Below are positions 24,882-33,171 of a DNA stretch of 35,222 nucleotides, one piece after another (positions within the stretch are counted from its first letter, which is position 1; every line of letters begins with the position of its first letter). The stretch is from Muribaculum sp. (lineage in GTDB: Bacteria > Bacteroidota > Bacteroidia > Bacteroidales > Muribaculaceae). The position numbers were made by a program, and so were the translations under genes. The stretch spans positions 1 to 35,222 of the forward strand of contig VSOZ01000028.1 of the NCBI GenBank assembly GCA_009775095.1, given 5' to 3'. Below the pieces are notes generated by a model. The model saw only the letters and a list, made by a program, of their open reading frames with translations. It was not told the origin of the DNA and made no database searches.

Positions 24882-24913
24882 TTTGTAATGCTCGTTTTTT
24901 CTTCATACATTTG
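24882..24913 (+). promoter_or_regulatory. Bacteroidota-type promoter for the tetR-exporter operon
   Basis: TTTG at 24882-24885, a 20-bp spacer, then TACATTTG at 24906-24913 matches the consensus promoter exactly in both boxes and spacing. Transcription would begin about 24920, some 40 bases before the tetR start codon. Confidence 0.78.
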
Positions 24914-24914
24914 C

Positions 24915-24932
24915 ATTAACATTTTTGTTAAT
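24915..24932. promoter_or_regulatory. Candidate TetR operator (18-bp dyad)
   Basis: ATTAAC-N6-GTTAAT is a perfect 6-bp inverted repeat with a 6-bp centre, placed just after the -7 box and over the expected transcription start. This is where an autorepressing TetR protein would be expected to bind. Confidence 0.55.
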
Positions 24933-24958
24933 CATATTTATTAAACAATTATATTAAA

Positions 24959-25579
24959 ATGAGCGACGAACATAAACAGCCACGCGATACGGAGGCTCTT
25001 ATTCTCCAAGCTGCTGAAAAAGAGTTTTTTGATAAAGGATATGCAGGTGCAAAGACCACGGAAATAGCTGAGGCCGCAGGGGTAACCCACGCCATGCTTC
25101 ACTATTATTTCCGCACTAAAGACAAACTTTTCGAGAAGATTGTCTCCGACAAGATAGACAAGCTCGGTGAAATACTTTTAGGCGCTGTAGGGAATCCCGA
25201 ACTGCCTTTGAAAGAACGTATACGCGACGGTATAGAAAGTCATTTCAACTTTCTCGTAGCCAACCCTACTCTGCCGCGTTTCATAATAAACGAACTTGCT
25301 GTACACCCTGAACGCATAATTCCAATTCGCGAAAAATTGCTCGAAAAGGCAAGTCTGGTTCTGGCAAGCCTCCAAACCGAGCTTGACCGCCTGCCCGGCA
25401 TAAAAACAAATGCAATGATGCTTCTTGCCGATATAATATCGCTCAATGTGTTTCCGTTTGTCGCTGCTCCCATGCTGACAGTTGTCTCTGAAGGCTTATT
25501 CACGGATTTCAACGAATTTCTCGAAAAACGCAAGCAGGAAAATGTCAATACCATACTGACAAAACTAAATCTGATATAA
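24959..25579 (+). CDS. TetR/AcrR family transcriptional regulator
   Basis: The 206-residue protein has the TetR N-terminal DNA-binding domain: ILQAAEKEFFDKGYAGAKTTEIAEAAGVT with the helix-turn-helix centred on TTEIAEAAGVTHAMLHYYF (about 38-56) followed by KDKLFEKI. The C-terminal ligand-binding domain is all helical and not diagnostic. The gene is first in an exporter operon, 1 bp before the TolC reading frame, with a consensus promoter and a dyad over the start site, so autorepression released by an exported compound is the likely mode. The layout resembles regulator-plus-exporter sets such as E. coli cecR/ybhGFSR, but orthology is not claimed. Confidence 0.92.
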   Translation: MSDEHKQPRDTEALILQAAEKEFFDKGYAGAKTTEIAEAAGVTHAMLHYYFRTKDKLFEKIVSDKIDKLGEILLGAVGNPELPLKERIRDGIESHFNFLVANPTLPRFIINELAVHPERIIPIREKLLEKASLVLASLQTELDRLPGIKTNAMMLLADIISLNVFPFVAAPMLTVVSEGLFTDFNEFLEKRKQENVNTILTKLNLI

Positions 25580-25580
25580 A

Positions 25581-26864
25581 ATGATCAAGCGTTTTCTTCT
25601 CGGTGGATTAGTGCTCTTTGCCGTTACCGCGCTACACGCACAGATCACATTGGAACAATGTGTGGAGAGAGCGCAGGAAAACTATCCCCTCATTAAAAAG
25701 TATGAACTTCTTGCCCGGACGCGTCAAATCGACCTCTCGGACATTAACAAAGGCTGGCTTCCGCAGATTGGCGTCTACGGGTAAGGAACGGTGCAGAACA
25801 CCGTGCCGTCGTTTCCCGATGCGCTTTCCGACATGGTGAGCCAGACCGGAACGGAAATATCGGGACTTGAGAAACTGCAATACAAGGTCGGAGCCGAGCT
25901 TAGTCAGACTATATGGGACGGAGGAGTATCAAAATCACAGCGCGACATTGTCAGAGCGGACAATGCCGAGCGTCAGGCTCAACTTGACGTGCAGCTTTAT
26001 GCAATACGCGAACGAGTGGAAAATCTGTTTTTCGGTGCGCTACTGATAGACGAACAGATAAAACAGACCCAAACCACACAGGCATTGTTAAAGAACAATC
26101 TTGACCGGATGAAAGCAATGAAGGCCAACGGCACCGCGATGCAAAGCGACGTAAACATGGTTGAAGCCCAATATCTTGCCATTTCACAGCAGCTTATACA
26201 GGCACACAGCAATTCGCAGAGCTACCGCCGCATGCTTGAAATATTCACCGGCATGGAGATTGCCGGTAAGCAATTGATAAAACCGACTGCCAATATGCCT
26301 GACAATATGACCGTCAACAGGCCGGAAATGTACCTTTTCGACGTTAGGGCACAAGCCAACGACGCCCGCTACAGCTCAATAAAGGCGGCACTTATGCCTA
26401 AAATAGGGCTATTCGCACAGGCATATTACGGATATCCCGGATTCAACAATTTCAAGAGCATGATGAACCGCGATTTGTCGTTCAATGTATTGGCAGGAGT
26501 AAAAGTGTCATGGAATATAGGCCCGCTATATACAAAAAAGAACCGGGAACGTCAATTAAGGACTGCATCGGAGGGCATAGCTGCCGACCGCGACATATTT
26601 CTCTTCAACACCTCACTGCAAACACAATCGCAGACCGACCGCATCAACGAGATTAAAAGTATAATGAAAGATGACGAGCGTATTGTCGAGCTACGGGCCG
26701 GTGTACGCCGTGCAGCCGAGTCGCAGTTGCAAAACGGTGTTATTGACGCTAACGCCCTTTTATCTAAAATAACCGACGAAAATCAGGCTCGTCTTTCAGC
26801 GTCCTACCATGAAATACAACTTATACAAAGCATCTATCAATTAAAATACACCCTCAACCGATGA
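25581..26864 (+). pseudogene. TolC-family outer-membrane efflux protein, interrupted by an in-frame TAA
   Basis: From the ATG at 25581 the protein begins with a signal peptide (MIKRFLLGGLVLFAVTALHA) and the TolC start QITLEQCVERAQENYPLIK, then reaches a stop at codon 68 (25782-25784), between GWLPQIGVYG and GTVQNTVPSF. The same frame then continues to 26864, with typical OEP helices (VRADNAERQAQLDVQLYAIR, NLFFGALLIDEQI, and so on), giving 427 codons in total, a normal TolC length. A single base change from CAA (glutamine) would explain the stop. A GTG at 25791 could reinitiate translation, but that product would lack signal peptide and first helix. The gene overlaps hlyD by 4 bp. It is either a recent pseudogene or a sequence error. 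Confidence 0.88.
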
Positions 26865-27749
26865 AAAAAAACAATTCTTATCGCGGCCATAATCGTATTA
26901 CTGTCATCGTGCCGGCACCAACATAAATATGACGCAACCGGCATATTCGAGGCCACAACCGTAACCATATCTTCAGAAACAAACGGCAAGATACTTGCTC
27001 TTGACATAGCGGAAGGCGATAGCGTGAACCTCGGGCAGCACGTGGCCACAATCGACACCGCCTTGCTCGTACTTCAATACAAACAGCTCCAAAGCCAACA
27101 GTCATCAACCGAGCAGTCATCGCCTGACATTGCGGCACAGGCAGCGGTATTGCGCACACAGATTGCACACCAGCAGAACGAATGCGCCCGCATCTCTCGG
27201 CTCCTTGCCGACGGAGCCGCGACTCAAAAGCAGAGCGACGATGCCGAAGCGCAGTTGAAAGTATTGCGCGGACAACTCAATGCCTTGCTATCCACCCTCG
27301 GAAAAAACCGCGGTTCCATTTCGGAGAACGCACTCGCCCTGCAATATCAAAAAGAGCAGATCGAGGAGCAAATTGACAAAAGCCGCATTATGTCACCGAT
27401 AACAGGCACCGTTTTGCTGAAATACGCTGAACAGGGTGAATTTGCCACTACAGGCAGGCCGCTGTTAAAAGTGGCTGATCTAAACAACATATATCTCCGG
27501 AGCTATTTCACTGCCTCGCAGCTCGCCGGCCTCAAAATCGGACAAAAAGTAACGGTTACAGCCGATTTCGGCGGCGATGAACAGTATGAATATCCGGGTA
27601 TTGTAACATGGATTGCACAGGAAAGCGAATTCACGCCAAAGTCAATCCAGACCAACGACACCCGTGCCAACCTCGTATATGCCGTGAAAATTGCGGTGAA
27701 GAACGACGGACGATTAAAGCTCGGTCAATATGGTGAGGTGCGCTTATGA
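26861..27749 (+). pseudogene. HlyD-family membrane fusion protein, frameshifted in an A8 run near the start
   Basis: The ATG at 26861 overlaps the TolC stop (ATGA). It is followed by eight A residues (26864-26871); in this frame translation stops after 21 codons. With seven A residues the frame becomes MKKTILIAAIIVLLSSC, a perfect lipoprotein signal, then DATGIFEATTVTISSETNGK and the HlyD biotin/lipoyl-like block DIAEGDSVNLGQHVATID, joined in frame to the remainder ending at 27749 (about 295 residues). The rest is intact: coiled coil (about 65-165), then MSPITGTVLLKYAEQGEF and a beta-barrel domain. The GTG at 27024 would give only the mature part without signal. So the gene is broken by one extra A unless slippage restores it. 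Confidence 0.87.
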
Positions 27750-28660
27750 GCAATGCTATCGACATACAAGGAATAACGAAAAAATACAGTGACCTGACGG
27801 CTCTTGATGACATGACATTTTCAGTGCCTGAAGGAATGCTGTTCGGGCTTATCGGTCCCGATGGTGCGGGTAAGACCACATTGTACCGGATACTGACCAC
27901 TCTGCTGCCGGCCGATTCAGGCACAGCTACCGTAGCCGGACTGGATACAGAAAAGGATTACATACGCATACGTGCCGAAATCGGATATATGCCCGAGCGG
28001 TTCTCATTGTATCCTGACCTTACGGTAAATGAGAATCTGCGTTTCTTTGCGTCGCTGTTTGGCGTGCGTGTCGAGGACAATTACGACCTCATCTCACCGA
28101 TTTTCGATCAGCTGTCAAAGTTTCCCAATCGCCGGGCAGGGGCCTTGTCGGGAGGCATGAAGCAGAAACTGGCTCTCGGATGCGCCTTGATACATCGTCC
28201 GAAAGTACTGTTGCTTGACGAACCGACTACCGGAGTTGACGCCGTGTCGAGAAGCGAGTTCTGGAATATGCTTGCGGCGTTGAAAGAAAAAGGAATAACC
28301 ATATTGGTGTCAACCTCCTACATGGACGAGGCACAACGGTGCGAGCGCATAGCCCTTATTGACAAGGGGCGCATTCTTGATGTAGACACACCTGCCAATC
28401 TGATAAAAGGTTTAGGCGAAAACCTCTACAATGCATCGGCAAAGGAGATGTATCCCCTATTAGGGGCGTTGCGGTCACTCCCCGATGTAAAGAATTGCTA
28501 TACATTTGGAGCAACCATACATATTGTTACCGAAAGCGGCTTCAATCCTGACGATGCAGTACACAGACTGAAGGATATGGGCCTGTCGGATGTAAACATA
28601 TATCCGGCAAAGGGCGATATAGAGGATTTGTTCATAAAACTGGTTGACAATGAAGAATGA
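27746..28660 (+). CDS. ABC transporter ATPase (exporter NBD1)
   Basis: The 304-residue ATPase belongs to the drug/Nod-type (ABC-2) export class. Walker A is GPDGAGKTT (37-45), the signature is a canonical LSGGMKQ (134-140), and Walker B is VLLLDEP (154-160) with the catalytic Glu. The switch (H-loop) position, where a histidine normally lies, reads STSYMDEA with Ser191. A C-terminal extension of about 80 residues follows. Its start overlaps the HlyD stop by 4 bp, and its end overlaps the second ATPase by 11 bp. It should pair with that ATPase to drive the two permeases downstream; together they correspond to proteins that fuse two such domains, as in YbhF. Confidence 0.94.
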   Translation: MSNAIDIQGITKKYSDLTALDDMTFSVPEGMLFGLIGPDGAGKTTLYRILTTLLPADSGTATVAGLDTEKDYIRIRAEIGYMPERFSLYPDLTVNENLRFFASLFGVRVEDNYDLISPIFDQLSKFPNRRAGALSGGMKQKLALGCALIHRPKVLLLDEPTTGVDAVSRSEFWNMLAALKEKGITILVSTSYMDEAQRCERIALIDKGRILDVDTPANLIKGLGENLYNASAKEMYPLLGALRSLPDVKNCYTFGATIHIVTESGFNPDDAVHRLKDMGLSDVNIYPAKGDIEDLFIKLVDNEE

Positions 28661-29393
28661 CATAGCCATATCGGTCAGAGGTCTTACAAAACGGTTCGGC
28701 GGTTTTACCGCTGTCGATGACATAAGTTTCGAAGTCGACAGAGGTGAGATATTCGGTTTTCTCGGAGCCAACGGAGCCGGCAAGACCACGGCCATGAGGA
28801 TGCTGTGCGGACTTAGCTATCCGACTTCCGGCAGCGGCACAGTGGCCGGTTACGACATAACCCGTCAGGCAGAAGAAATAAAACGCCACATCGGTTATAT
28901 GAGCCAGAAGTTTTCACTGTATGAGGAGCTTACCGTGTCAGAGAACCTTACTTTATTTGCCACGATATACGGCATGACCGACCGGGCTATAAAAGAGAAG
29001 AGCGCAGAAGTGTTCCGCATGCTTGAAATGGAGAATATGAGCGGAACTCTCGTAAAGGACATACCTGTCGGCTGGAAACAGAAATTAGCGTTTTCAGCAG
29101 CCACCATGCACTCACCCGATGTAGTGTTTCTCGACGAGCCTACCGGAGGGGTTGACCCGCTGACCCGACGAAAGTTCTGGGAGATGATATACCGCGCGTC
29201 ATCGGAGGGGATGACTGTATTTGTCACCACACACTATCTTGACGAGGCCGAATATTGCAACCGCATATCCATAATGGTTGACGGACGCATAAAGGCTCTC
29301 GACAGTCCGCAGAAGCTGAAAGAGGAGTATGGGGCGGCAACTATGGACGAGGTATTCCGCATAGTGGCGAAAGGCGCAAAAAGAGGAGATTAA
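28650..29393 (+). CDS. ABC transporter ATPase (exporter NBD2)
   Basis: I start at the ATG at 28650 (MKNDIAISV); an in-frame TTG lies 6 bp upstream. The 247-residue protein has Walker A GANGAGKTT (39-47), Walker B VVFLDEP (158-164) with the catalytic Glu, and a canonical switch histidine in TTHYLDEA (His195). The signature motif is altered: where LSGG should be, the sequence reads IPVGWKQKL (138-146). This is the reciprocal of NBD1, which keeps LSGG but lacks the histidine. The gene is translationally coupled to NBD1 and followed by the first permease after 14 bp. Confidence 0.94.
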   Translation: MKNDIAISVRGLTKRFGGFTAVDDISFEVDRGEIFGFLGANGAGKTTAMRMLCGLSYPTSGSGTVAGYDITRQAEEIKRHIGYMSQKFSLYEELTVSENLTLFATIYGMTDRAIKEKSAEVFRMLEMENMSGTLVKDIPVGWKQKLAFSAATMHSPDVVFLDEPTGGVDPLTRRKFWEMIYRASSEGMTVFVTTHYLDEAEYCNRISIMVDGRIKALDSPQKLKEEYGAATMDEVFRIVAKGAKRGD

Positions 29394-29407
29394 AAGGAGA
29401 TAAAACC

Positions 29408-30454
29408 ATGTCGATACTAACTTCAATGATAAAGAAAGAGACGCTGCATCTGCTGCGCGATTTCCGTACAATGACAGTGGTGCTGATAATGCCGCTGGTG
29501 CTGCTGTTGTTGTTCGGCTTCGCAATATCCACGGAAGTCAACGACGTGAAGGTCGTCGCGGTGGTTGACCGACATACCGATGACACACGGCAGATATTGG
29601 AGAAACTGCGCGTGAATCCATACTTCACATTCAAGGGCATCATACATTTTGACGAAGTGGAACCGATGTTGCGTACGGGTAAGACCGATGCCGCCGTTGT
29701 TTTCAGATATGACGGCGACCGCCTGCGCCACCAGATAATAGTCGATGCCTCCAACACCAACACTGCCCGGCTCTCAACGGCATATATAGAGAATGTATTA
29801 AACGGCCACTCCGATATGCCGATAATAACAAATACCCTGTATAATCCTCAATTAAAGAGCGCATACAATTTCGTACCCGGCATAATGGGCATGATTTTCA
29901 TACTGATATGCGCAATGATGACCTCGGTGTCGATCGTCAGCGAGAAAGAAACCGGCACTATGGACTTGCTGCTCGTATCGCCGGTACGTCCTCGCACCAT
30001 AGTATTCGGGAAACTTATACCTTATTTCTTTCTGTCGTGCATCATACTGACACTGATACTGCTGTTGAGTTACTCCGTTCTAGGACTGCCGTTCTCGGCG
30101 AGCGTGCTCAATGTCATATGGGTGACAATACTTTACATCGTCCTCGCGCTGTCGCTCGGATTGCTTATATCGACCCTCGTGACCAATCAGGTGACGGCAC
30201 TTCTTGTGTCGGGCGTGCTGTTCATGTTGCCGGTACTGATGCTTTCGGGCATGATATTCCCGATCAACAATATGCCCGTGGCTCTGCAATGGTTTTCATG
30301 CATAATCCCGGCAAGATGGTATATATCGGCGATGCGTACCCTTATGATACAGCAGCTGCCGGTGTCATACATCATGACTGAAACAACTGTTTTGACAGCA
30401 ATGACGGTGACAGTCATGATACTGGCGATAAAAAATTTCAACACCAAACACTGA
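29408..30454 (+). CDS. ABC-2 type exporter permease (first of pair)
   Basis: The 348-residue inner-membrane protein has the ABC-2 layout: one N-terminal helix (about 24-45, VVLIMPLVLLLLFGFAI), a large extracytoplasmic loop of about 130 residues, and five C-terminal helices starting near residue 155 (PGIMGMIFILICAMMTSVSI). The segment VSEKETGTMDLLLVSPVRP is the conserved cytoplasmic coupling region, and LMLSGMIFPINNMP is the re-entrant segment before the last helices. It would pair with the next permease to form the transmembrane channel energised by the two ATPases. The exported compound is unknown; the family includes drug and bile-acid exporters. It is intact, unlike the TolC and HlyD genes upstream. 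Confidence 0.92.
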   Translation: MSILTSMIKKETLHLLRDFRTMTVVLIMPLVLLLLFGFAISTEVNDVKVVAVVDRHTDDTRQILEKLRVNPYFTFKGIIHFDEVEPMLRTGKTDAAVVFRYDGDRLRHQIIVDASNTNTARLSTAYIENVLNGHSDMPIITNTLYNPQLKSAYNFVPGIMGMIFILICAMMTSVSIVSEKETGTMDLLLVSPVRPRTIVFGKLIPYFFLSCIILTLILLLSYSVLGLPFSASVLNVIWVTILYIVLALSLGLLISTLVTNQVTALLVSGVLFMLPVLMLSGMIFPINNMPVALQWFSCIIPARWYISAMRTLMIQQLPVSYIMTETTVLTAMTVTVMILAIKNFNTKH

Positions 30455-30462
30455 CAGACGCT

Positions 30463-31572
30463 ATGAACCTACGCACTCTTAAGATACTACTTAAAAAGGA
30501 GATACTGCTGATGAAGCGTAATCCTTTTATACCACGGATAATTGTTGCCATGCCGCTGATGGTGATGCTTATACTCCCGCTTGTGGCCAACATGGATGTG
30601 AAGAACGTGGGTATAGCCGTTGTCGACAATGACCGCTCCGAACTGTCACGACGAATAATCGCCGACATGGACGCATCGGAATTTCTGTCGGTCAACGGCT
30701 GTGAGTTCACTTACAAGTATGCATTGGATCTTATTGAAAAAGGTGATGCCGACGCAATAGTAGTCATACCTGCCGATTATTCAAAGAAGATCATACTAGG
30801 AAGCATGCCGAAGATTGAGATTGATGCCAACGGCGTCAATGCCACAAAAGGTATGCTTGGGGCGCAATACGCCGCTCAGTCGGTGTCTTTGACCCTTACG
30901 GAATGGATGAATGGGCAGGGAAAAGATATGCCCGTATCTGCCACAAGCGTGATGAATTATTTCAACCCCACCCTTGATTTCCGCAACTACATGATACCGG
31001 CATTGATGGTGGTGCTGATAATAATCATCTGCGGTTTCCTGCCGACGCTCAACCTTGTAAGCGAGAAAGAGACAGGCACAATCGAGGCCATGAACGTCAC
31101 CCCGGTAGGCAGAATGACATTTGTATTATCCAAACTGATACCCTACTGGGTCGTCGGATTGATTGTAGTCACTGTCGGCATGATTATCGGCCGGTTAGTA
31201 TATGGTCTTGCCCCCGCAGGCAATATTGCCTGCGTCTATCTTGCCGCTATACTGTTCAGCTTCGTAATGTCGGGCTTGGGGGTCACGATCGCCAACAAAT
31301 CGGCCACGATACTGCAAAGCATCTTCATGACATTTGCATTTATAATGATATTCCAGCTTATGGGCGGATTGTTCACTCCCATAGCATCGATGCCTGAATG
31401 GGCGCAATACTTTACATATTTTGTTCCGCCGCGTTACTTCATAGAGATAATGCGTTCGGTTTATCTCAAAGGAGCCACAATTTCAGACCTTTGGCAGCAA
31501 TATACTGTTTTAAGTTGCTTTGCCGTGATTTTATGTGCTATCGCCGCCGTGACATATAAAAAACGATCCTGA
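30463..31572 (+). CDS. ABC-2 type exporter permease (second of pair)
   Basis: The 369-residue protein parallels its neighbour: N-terminal helix (about 25-45, IIVAMPLMVMLILPLVANM), a 130-residue extracytoplasmic domain, and five C-terminal helices starting at about residue 175 (MIPALMVVLIIIICGFLPTL). The coupling segment is VSEKETGTIEAMNVTPVGR, and the re-entrant block LMGGLFTPIASMPEW precedes the last helices. The gene follows the first permease by 8 bp and ends the operon; no hairpin terminator is seen in the 82 bp after it, before NfeD. It is the YbhR-type partner, by analogy of arrangement, and is intact. Confidence 0.92.
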   Translation: MNLRTLKILLKKEILLMKRNPFIPRIIVAMPLMVMLILPLVANMDVKNVGIAVVDNDRSELSRRIIADMDASEFLSVNGCEFTYKYALDLIEKGDADAIVVIPADYSKKIILGSMPKIEIDANGVNATKGMLGAQYAAQSVSLTLTEWMNGQGKDMPVSATSVMNYFNPTLDFRNYMIPALMVVLIIIICGFLPTLNLVSEKETGTIEAMNVTPVGRMTFVLSKLIPYWVVGLIVVTVGMIIGRLVYGLAPAGNIACVYLAAILFSFVMSGLGVTIANKSATILQSIFMTFAFIMIFQLMGGLFTPIASMPEWAQYFTYFVPPRYFIEIMRSVYLKGATISDLWQQYTVLSCFAVILCAIAAVTYKKRS

Positions 31573-31620
31573 CCGGTTGACAATTTGTATGAATCAAGAC
31601 TGTTTTGTTATATTTTTGTT

Positions 31621-31628
31621 TATCTTTG
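31621..31628 (+). promoter_or_regulatory. Candidate -7 element for the nfeD-SPFH pair
   Basis: TATCTTTG matches TAnnTTTG and lies 26 bp before the NfeD-like start. The upstream T-rich stretch contains TTTTG, but at too short a distance, so the -33 box is uncertain. Confidence 0.45.
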
Positions 31629-31654
31629 CATAAACACGATTAAAAATCATTGCT

Positions 31655-32107
31655 ATGGAGGGTTGGATAATATGGCTTGGCATGGCGGCGCTGCTGCTCA
31701 TTGTCGAAGTACTTACGCAGACTATGTGGAGTCTGTGTCTTGCGGTGGGGTGTATGGCTTCAATGACGGCGGCCTTGTGCGGCCTCGCCGTGGAGTGGCA
31801 GCTGGCGCTTCTTGTGGTGTGCTCGTTTGTAGCCTATCTGCTGCTGATACCGCTCTTTCGCCGTCGGCACAACCACGCTCCGGGAGCCGGCGACTCGCGC
31901 ACGGGCATGGACGCCCTGCTGGGCCGACGCGCCACAGTCACCCATGAGATACGTCCGGGAGAGTGCGGCCGCGCCCGCATAGACGGCGATAACTGGCAGG
32001 TGCGCGCTCCGGGAGCCGGCAGAGTCATAGCCCGCGGCACAGAGGTCACCGTCACCGGCTACGACAGCATAATACTTGACGTGGCCGCCCTTAACGACAA
32101 CCAATAG
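31655..32107 (+). CDS. NfeD-like membrane protein
   Basis: The 150-residue protein has two or three N-terminal membrane helices (about 4-70, starting WIIWLGMAALLLIVEVL) followed by a short OB-fold domain (about 85-145), with GRRATVTHEIRPGECGRARIDGDNW and a final strand VTVTGYDSIILDVAAL. This is the short NfeD form without the protease domain. It lies 51 bp before an SPFH protein, the typical arrangement in which NfeD and stomatin-like proteins work together at membrane microdomains; the exact cellular function is not established. Confidence 0.9.
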   Translation: MEGWIIWLGMAALLLIVEVLTQTMWSLCLAVGCMASMTAALCGLAVEWQLALLVVCSFVAYLLLIPLFRRRHNHAPGAGDSRTGMDALLGRRATVTHEIRPGECGRARIDGDNWQVRAPGAGRVIARGTEVTVTGYDSIILDVAALNDNQ

Positions 32108-32158
32108 AGTCGTGCGTTTGTACGACATACTAAAAAATAACAAAATCCTTAACTCACA

Positions 32159-33142
32159 ATGTCATCAATCATCATTCTCGTCATCGTGGTCGTGATACTG
32201 ACCATAGTCATCATCTCGGCAGGCGTCAAGGTCGTGCCGCAGTCCGAAACCCGCGTCATCGAGCGTCTGGGCCGCTTCCACAGCGTGCTGTCGCCGGGTC
32301 TGAACTTCATCATACCCTTTATCGACCGCCCAAAGACGATATACACACGCCGCGCCGAAACAGCCATAGGGGGCCGCGTCATAGTACGCACGACCGCCAC
32401 CAAAATCATAGACCTGCGCGAACAGGTGTATGACTTCCCGTCGCAGCAGGTGATAACGCGCGACAATGTCACCACCGAAATCAACGCCCTGCTCTACTTC
32501 CAGATAACCGACCCGAAGAAGGCCGTGTATGAAATCGACAATCTGCCCAATGCCATAGAGAAGCTGACGCAGACATCGCTACGAAACGTCATAGGCGAAC
32601 TTGAACTCGACGAGACCCTGACGTCGCGCGACACGATCAACTCCAAACTTCAGGTGATACTCGACGACGCCACCAACAAGTGGGGCGTCAAAGTGAACCG
32701 CGTCGAGCTTCAGGACATAACACCTCCGGAAAGCGTGCGTGTGGCTATGGAGAAGCAGATGCAGGCCGAGCGCAACCGTCGCGCCGAGATACTCAACGCC
32801 GAGGGCGAGAAGCAGTCGCTCATACTCCGCTCCGAGGGCGAGAAAACCTCCAAGATCAATCAGGCCGAAGCCGTGAAACAGACCGAGATACTGCGGGCCG
32901 AGGGCGAGGCACGGGCCATAATACTCAACGCGCAGGCCGAAGCCGAGGCAATACTGCGTGTGGCCGAAGCCGTCAGCACGTCCAAGACCGACCCGGCCAC
33001 CTACATGCTCGCCATGAAGTACATCGACACCCTGCGCGAAATGACCACGGGCAAGGACAACAAGACCGTATACATACCCTACGAAGCCTCCTCGGTGCTC
33101 TCCTCCATCGGCTCCATCCAATCGCTCTTCGACAAAAAATAG
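32159..33142 (+). CDS. SPFH/stomatin-family membrane protein (QmcA/paraslipin-like)
   Basis: The 327-residue protein has one N-terminal membrane helix (about 3-24), then the SPFH/band 7 domain beginning VKVVPQSETRVIERLGRF and containing TATKIIDLREQVYDFPSQ and VEINALLYFQITDPKKA-type sequence (about 75-125). A long charged helix rich in E, A, K and R (about 195-285) follows and would form the coiled coil of the oligomer. The C-terminus is short. Such proteins assemble into large membrane rings or domains that organise or protect membrane proteases. It pairs with the upstream NfeD gene, and converges on the toxin-antitoxin operon with only 29 bp between the stops. Confidence 0.93.
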   Translation: MSSIIILVIVVVILTIVIISAGVKVVPQSETRVIERLGRFHSVLSPGLNFIIPFIDRPKTIYTRRAETAIGGRVIVRTTATKIIDLREQVYDFPSQQVITRDNVTTEINALLYFQITDPKKAVYEIDNLPNAIEKLTQTSLRNVIGELELDETLTSRDTINSKLQVILDDATNKWGVKVNRVELQDITPPESVRVAMEKQMQAERNRRAEILNAEGEKQSLILRSEGEKTSKINQAEAVKQTEILRAEGEARAIILNAQAEAEAILRVAEAVSTSKTDPATYMLAMKYIDTLREMTTGKDNKTVYIPYEASSVLSSIGSIQSLFDKK

Positions 33143-33171
33143 CCCCTACCACAAGCCAATATAACGATTTT

